Position numbers and translations under genes: made by a program. Shown here piece by piece: positions 6,200 through 8,656 of a DNA stretch of 8,656 nucleotides. The notes below the pieces were generated by a model. The model was given only the letters and a program-made list of their open reading frames with translations. It ran no database searches and had not been told where the DNA came from. The DNA is taken from assembly GCA_947464665.1 (NCBI GenBank), contig CANHXV010000083.1:1-8656 (forward strand), written 5' to 3'. This stretch comes from Comamonadaceae bacterium (GTDB taxonomy: Bacteria > Pseudomonadota > Gammaproteobacteria > Burkholderiales > Burkholderiaceae_C). Positions within the stretch are counted from its first letter, which is position 1. Each line of letters opens with the position of its first letter.

Positions 6200-7187
6200 C
6201 CTTAGCTCCGTCAGTTTTTTATGGCCTCTGCTTTTGTACAGCGCTCTTCTGGTGCCTGCCTTGGGCATTGCCTACGCTTATTTCACCAAACGTTTTCCGC
6301 CCATCATTTTGAGCCTCGGACTGGGCCTGCTCTGCATCGCCATGGCTCGGCCGCAATCGGTTTTAATGGCACCACTTCGAGAAGCTACCGTCATGCTGGC
6401 CCTAGACACTTCTGGCAGCATGCGCGCCAAGGATTTAAAACCATCGCGCATTGAAGCTGCACAAGAAGCGGCTCTCAAGTTCATTGAAAGCAAGCCTGCT
6501 CGGTTGCGCGTTGGCTTGGTCACGATGGCAGGTACGGCTGCTTTAGCGCAATCCCCTACAGAGGAAAGAGACGCACTCAGGCAAGCACTTGCCAATTTAC
6601 CTCTGCAGTATGGGTCTGCGCTTGGTTCTGGTTTGTTGATTTCCTTGGAAGCCTTGCTACCTGGCTCTGGCATCGACGCCCAAAAAATCATCAACGAAGC
6701 TTCAGACAACGGCGGCCCTAGAAAACCCGTTGAATCAGGAAAGTCCTTGGATGCACCGAAGGCCAAAGAAGCCGAAGCCTCCGCTAGCAGAGGGCGCAAC
6801 ATGGCCATTGTTCTCATCAGCGATGGTCAAAGCAACATGGGGCCTGATTTGCTCAAAATGGCCGAATTGGCCGCGTCGCATGAGGTCAAAGTTTATACCG
6901 TGGGCATTGGCACACCCGAAGGCGATGTGGTGCATATCCAAGGCCGAAGCATGCGGGTCAAACTGGAAGATGAAGCCTTGAAGAAAGTGGCAACCATCAC
7001 ACAAGCAGAATATTTCAGAGCGGACAGCACAGAGGGTCTGGCTAAAATTTACGACCAACTTGGCTATCGGCTGCGATTTGAGAAAAGAGCGTTAAGCGAA
7101 ATCACCTCGTATGTGGCCTTATTGGGCATGCTCTTTATTCTGTTTGCTTGCCTTCGCAATTTTTCAAGGTTCGGTAAAATCATTTAA
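6192..7187 (+). CDS. Membrane-anchored VWA-domain protein, BatA/BatB-like (VWA-2)
   Basis: The protein has 331 residues and begins with GTG, 8 bases before the end of the DUF58 frame. It has an N-terminal hydrophobic helix (about 9-31), a second at about 36-52 ending in ARP, the VWA domain, and a C-terminal membrane helix at about 305-320 followed by a short basic tail. The MIDAS is DTSGSM (D72, S74, S76) and LISDG (D211). The third MIDAS residue, Thr in most relatives and in VWA-1 (GTATGSG), is Ser142 here (GSALGSG), a conservative change. A charged insert before LISDG carries KSLDA (184-188), as in VWA-1. Blocks such as PSRI-AAQ-AA, VYTVG-GTP and EAL-K-A-IT-A-YF-A also match VWA-1, so the two are paralogues. 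It probably forms a membrane complex with the MoxR ATPase, DUF58 protein and perhaps VWA-1. Typical Bat TPR partner genes are absent from the window. Confidence 0.9.
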   Translation: MPDLSSVSFLWPLLLYSALLVPALGIAYAYFTKRFPPIILSLGLGLLCIAMARPQSVLMAPLREATVMLALDTSGSMRAKDLKPSRIEAAQEAALKFIESKPARLRVGLVTMAGTAALAQSPTEERDALRQALANLPLQYGSALGSGLLISLEALLPGSGIDAQKIINEASDNGGPRKPVESGKSLDAPKAKEAEASASRGRNMAIVLISDGQSNMGPDLLKMAELAASHEVKVYTVGIGTPEGDVVHIQGRSMRVKLEDEALKKVATITQAEYFRADSTEGLAKIYDQLGYRLRFEKRALSEITSYVALLGMLFILFACLRNFSRFGKII

Positions 7188-7210
7188 AGATTTGGTCATT
7201 CAAATGAGAT

Positions 7211-7230
7211 CGCTATCTTAAGAAATAGCG
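7211..7230. promoter_or_regulatory. Inverted repeat CGCTAT-N8-ATAGCG in the phosphatase leader
   Basis: A perfect 6-bp inverted repeat with an 8-base centre (containing CTTAAG) lies 14 bases before the phosphatase ATG and 23 bases after VWA-2 stops. No T-run follows, so it is a poor terminator. It could be a dimeric regulator site or an mRNA hairpin affecting translation, since the phosphatase has no evident ribosome site. A weak promoter-like pair, TTGGTC (7192-7197) and TATCTT (7214-7219), overlaps it. Confidence 0.4.
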
Positions 7231-7244
7231 TTAACATCGTTTCT

Positions 7245-8003
7245 ATGTTGATGAATGACGCTCAAGAAATCTCACGCCGCCATATCCCCTTAAATGGGGC
7301 CTCAAACTTTCGCGACCTTGGTGGTTATGTGGGCCACATGGGCCGACCCGTAAAGTGGCGAAAAATTTTCCGCTCTGATCACTTGGCCAATTTGTCACCT
7401 GACGATCTGAAACAAATTCAAAGCTTGGGTGTCAAGCGCTCCTTTGATTTCAGAGGTGTTCAGGAGAGTCAAGCACAAGCTTACGATTGGCCTGATATTC
7501 AACGCCACGGTTTGAGCATAGAGCCTACCGTAGTGCAAAGGTTGCAAGCTCAACATCTGACAGGCAAACCACTGACTGCAGCAGACGCCTTGGATGCCAT
7601 GCAAACCACCTACCGAGATTTTGTTTTGATTGACTCGCGCCGTTTTGCAGAGTTGTTTGAACACCTTCTTGACCATGCAGATCCGCTTCTCTTTCATTGC
7701 ACAGCTGGCAAGGACCGAACAGGCTTGGCAGCCGCTTTGGTGTTGTCTGCATTGGATGTGTCAGAGTCTGACATTTGGCGTGACTACCTGCTCACCAATC
7801 AGCTCTACAAACGCAACACCACAGGGGTCACAAACCTCTCACCCGATGTCTTGAAAATTGTGTGGGAAGTTCAAGAGAGCTTCTTGAAAGCCTCGCTGGA
7901 ACAAATTCAAGCCAGCCATGGCAATATTCAAAACTACTTAAGCAATGAATTGGGCCTGACACCGGCTGCAAAACTTCGTCTTCAATCGCTTTATTTAGAT
8001 TAA
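7245..8003 (+). CDS. Tyrosine/lipid phosphatase, HCX5R type (Y_phosphatase3-like)
   Basis: The 252-residue soluble protein has the hallmarks of bacterial dual tyrosine/lipid phosphatases (the PtpB/LipA-like family). Near the N-terminus is NFRDLGGY (21-28), then FRSDHL. The phosphatase loop is HCTAGKDRTG (151-160) with nucleophile Cys152 and phosphate-binding Arg158, and the family motif DIWRDYLLTN follows. The Lys and Asp inside the loop are typical of this family rather than of classical eukaryotic PTPs. No signal peptide is evident, so it is probably cytoplasmic unless exported by another route. The ATG at 7245 and an in-frame ATG at 7251 are both possible, and neither has a good ribosome site. 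It lies 57 bases after VWA-2 in the same direction, so co-transcription is possible, but the inverted repeat between them allows separate control. The substrate is unknown; a link to the MoxR module is not shown. Confidence 0.9.
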   Translation: MLMNDAQEISRRHIPLNGASNFRDLGGYVGHMGRPVKWRKIFRSDHLANLSPDDLKQIQSLGVKRSFDFRGVQESQAQAYDWPDIQRHGLSIEPTVVQRLQAQHLTGKPLTAADALDAMQTTYRDFVLIDSRRFAELFEHLLDHADPLLFHCTAGKDRTGLAAALVLSALDVSESDIWRDYLLTNQLYKRNTTGVTNLSPDVLKIVWEVQESFLKASLEQIQASHGNIQNYLSNELGLTPAAKLRLQSLYLD

Positions 8004-8024
8004 ATAATTAGGGTCAGATTACAG

Positions 8025-8420
8025 TTATTTCAGTGGGTTCACACATACGTCGGAGCCCTTTTTCTTGTAACAAGAACAGGTCAGAGCATAGGACTTCATG
8101 GTGCCTTTGACCACTGACATGCTGGCGTTTCGGGTAGCTAGACTCGGGATGGCAAATTTCGGCACAAACACCTTGCTCACTGTTTTGCCATTGGTCAGTT
8201 CAGCATTGGCTACACCACATTGAATTGGGCCGCTCAAGCCATTGCTTACCTCAAAAATCAGAGTTTGTTCATCATCCTTAGCCCAACCAGCATTGGTCTT
8301 TACTTTTTGAAGTTCAACTTTAGACAAAGCAACGTCAAGTAAAGCCTCATTAGAAAAAGGATTCCATGCACTTGCGTTGGCAGAAATCAGGAAAGCAAAA
8401 AAAATGGATACGCACCTCAT
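8025..8420 (-). CDS. Small secreted cysteine-containing protein of unknown function
   Basis: I do not recognise the family. From the ATG at 8420 the product has 131 residues. It begins with a clean signal peptide: MRCVS, then a hydrophobic stretch FFAFLI and a likely cleavage site in SANASA just before WNPF. The mature part of about 113 residues has no other membrane segment. It has four cysteines, one in IQCGV and three clustered near the end (TCSCY and DVCVN), which suggests disulfide bonds in the periplasm or outside. Predicted beta strands (LIFEVSNGL, VSKVFVPKFAI, SMSVVKGTM) hint at a small beta-sandwich. An in-frame TTG at 8426 would add two residues. The gene converges on the phosphatase with 21 bases between stop codons. 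Reading-frame length and the signal peptide make it a credible gene, but its function is open. Confidence 0.72.
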   Translation of the reverse strand: MRCVSIFFAFLISANASAWNPFSNEALLDVALSKVELQKVKTNAGWAKDDEQTLIFEVSNGLSGPIQCGVANAELTNGKTVSKVFVPKFAIPSLATRNASMSVVKGTMKSYALTCSCYKKKGSDVCVNPLK

Positions 8421-8482
8421 GTCCAAATTTTAAATCCCAGTATGCGGAGGGAATAAAAGGAACTGTAAGAGCCAATTAATTC

Positions 8483-8499
8483 TGATGGGACCCCCATCA
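8483..8499. repeat. Perfect 7-bp hairpin TGATGGG-ACC-CCCATCA
   Basis: A 7-bp perfect stem with a 3-base loop lies about 63 bases upstream of the secreted-protein start. No T-run follows on either strand, so it is not a standard terminator. It could be an operator or a remnant of a small repeat. The rest of 8421-8656 shows no recognisable gene or RNA. Confidence 0.45.
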
Positions 8500-8656
8500 A
8501 AAGAAATTACAGGCTGACTCTGCCGCCATCAATTTTCGTTAAATTGGAAGCACTTCTGTCAACAAAACAATGAGGTAACCACTGCAAATGACCATGACAG
8601 ATTTATGAATGCAATCAAATTTAAAAAATGCACAAACTTTGATCGTCGGAAGTTCA

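Noticed and set aside
6278..6817. Long open frame of 179 codons on the - strand
   Set aside because: It lies wholly inside the VWA-2 gene on the opposite strand, has low-complexity content, and resembles no known protein, whereas VWA-2 has clear domain motifs.
8483..8499. Hairpin TGATGGG-ACC-CCCATCA as a rho-independent terminator
   Set aside because: No T-run follows on either strand, so I list it only as a hairpin of unknown role.
1..8656. CRISPR array, riboswitch, insertion sequence or rRNA
   Set aside because: Reading both strands showed no spaced direct repeats, no transposase-like protein, no familiar riboswitch core and no rRNA-like sequence.

Overview
The window looks like chromosomal DNA of a betaproteobacterium, probably order Burkholderiales and perhaps a Comamonadaceae-like lineage. 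This rests on the proteins: the C-terminal half of a SpoT-type (p)ppGpp enzyme next to a GreB with an acidic N-terminal extension, a tRNA-Arg(ACG) with encoded CCA, and a MoxR/DUF58/VWA cluster. Base composition is moderate and even. I see no insertion sequence, phage gene, CRISPR array or rRNA. The lineage is an inference from gene content, not a database match.

Left part (1-1958): the 3' end of spoT on the + strand runs head-on into greB on the - strand, with 8 bases between the two stop codons. Upstream of greB, also on the - strand, is a tRNA-Arg(ACG) with its own likely promoter and a good intrinsic terminator. This is housekeeping DNA: stringent response, rescue of stalled RNA polymerase, and a tRNA.

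Centre (2074-7187): a MoxR-type AAA+/von Willebrand A (VWA) module split across two divergent units. One membrane-anchored VWA protein is transcribed leftwards and ends in a terminator at 2074-2103. Rightwards runs a compact operon: a membrane-anchored, PDZ-less trypsin-like (S1C/HtrA) serine protease, a MoxR AAA+ ATPase, a DUF58 protein with its own MIDAS motif, and a second membrane-anchored VWA protein. moxR/DUF58 overlap by 11 bases and DUF58/VWA by 8. The two VWA proteins are paralogues and share an unusual insert with a KSLDA motif. A plausible model, which is inference, is that the cytoplasmic ATPase and DUF58 protein act on the membrane-bound VWA pair, and the protease handles an envelope substrate on the periplasmic side. 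This is the most interesting part of the window.

Right part (7188-8656): a tyrosine/lipid phosphatase of the HCX5R type follows in the same direction, with an inverted repeat in its leader. A small secreted cysteine-containing protein of unknown function lies convergently on the - strand. The last 236 bases hold a strong small hairpin and a possible imperfect inverted repeat but no recognisable gene.
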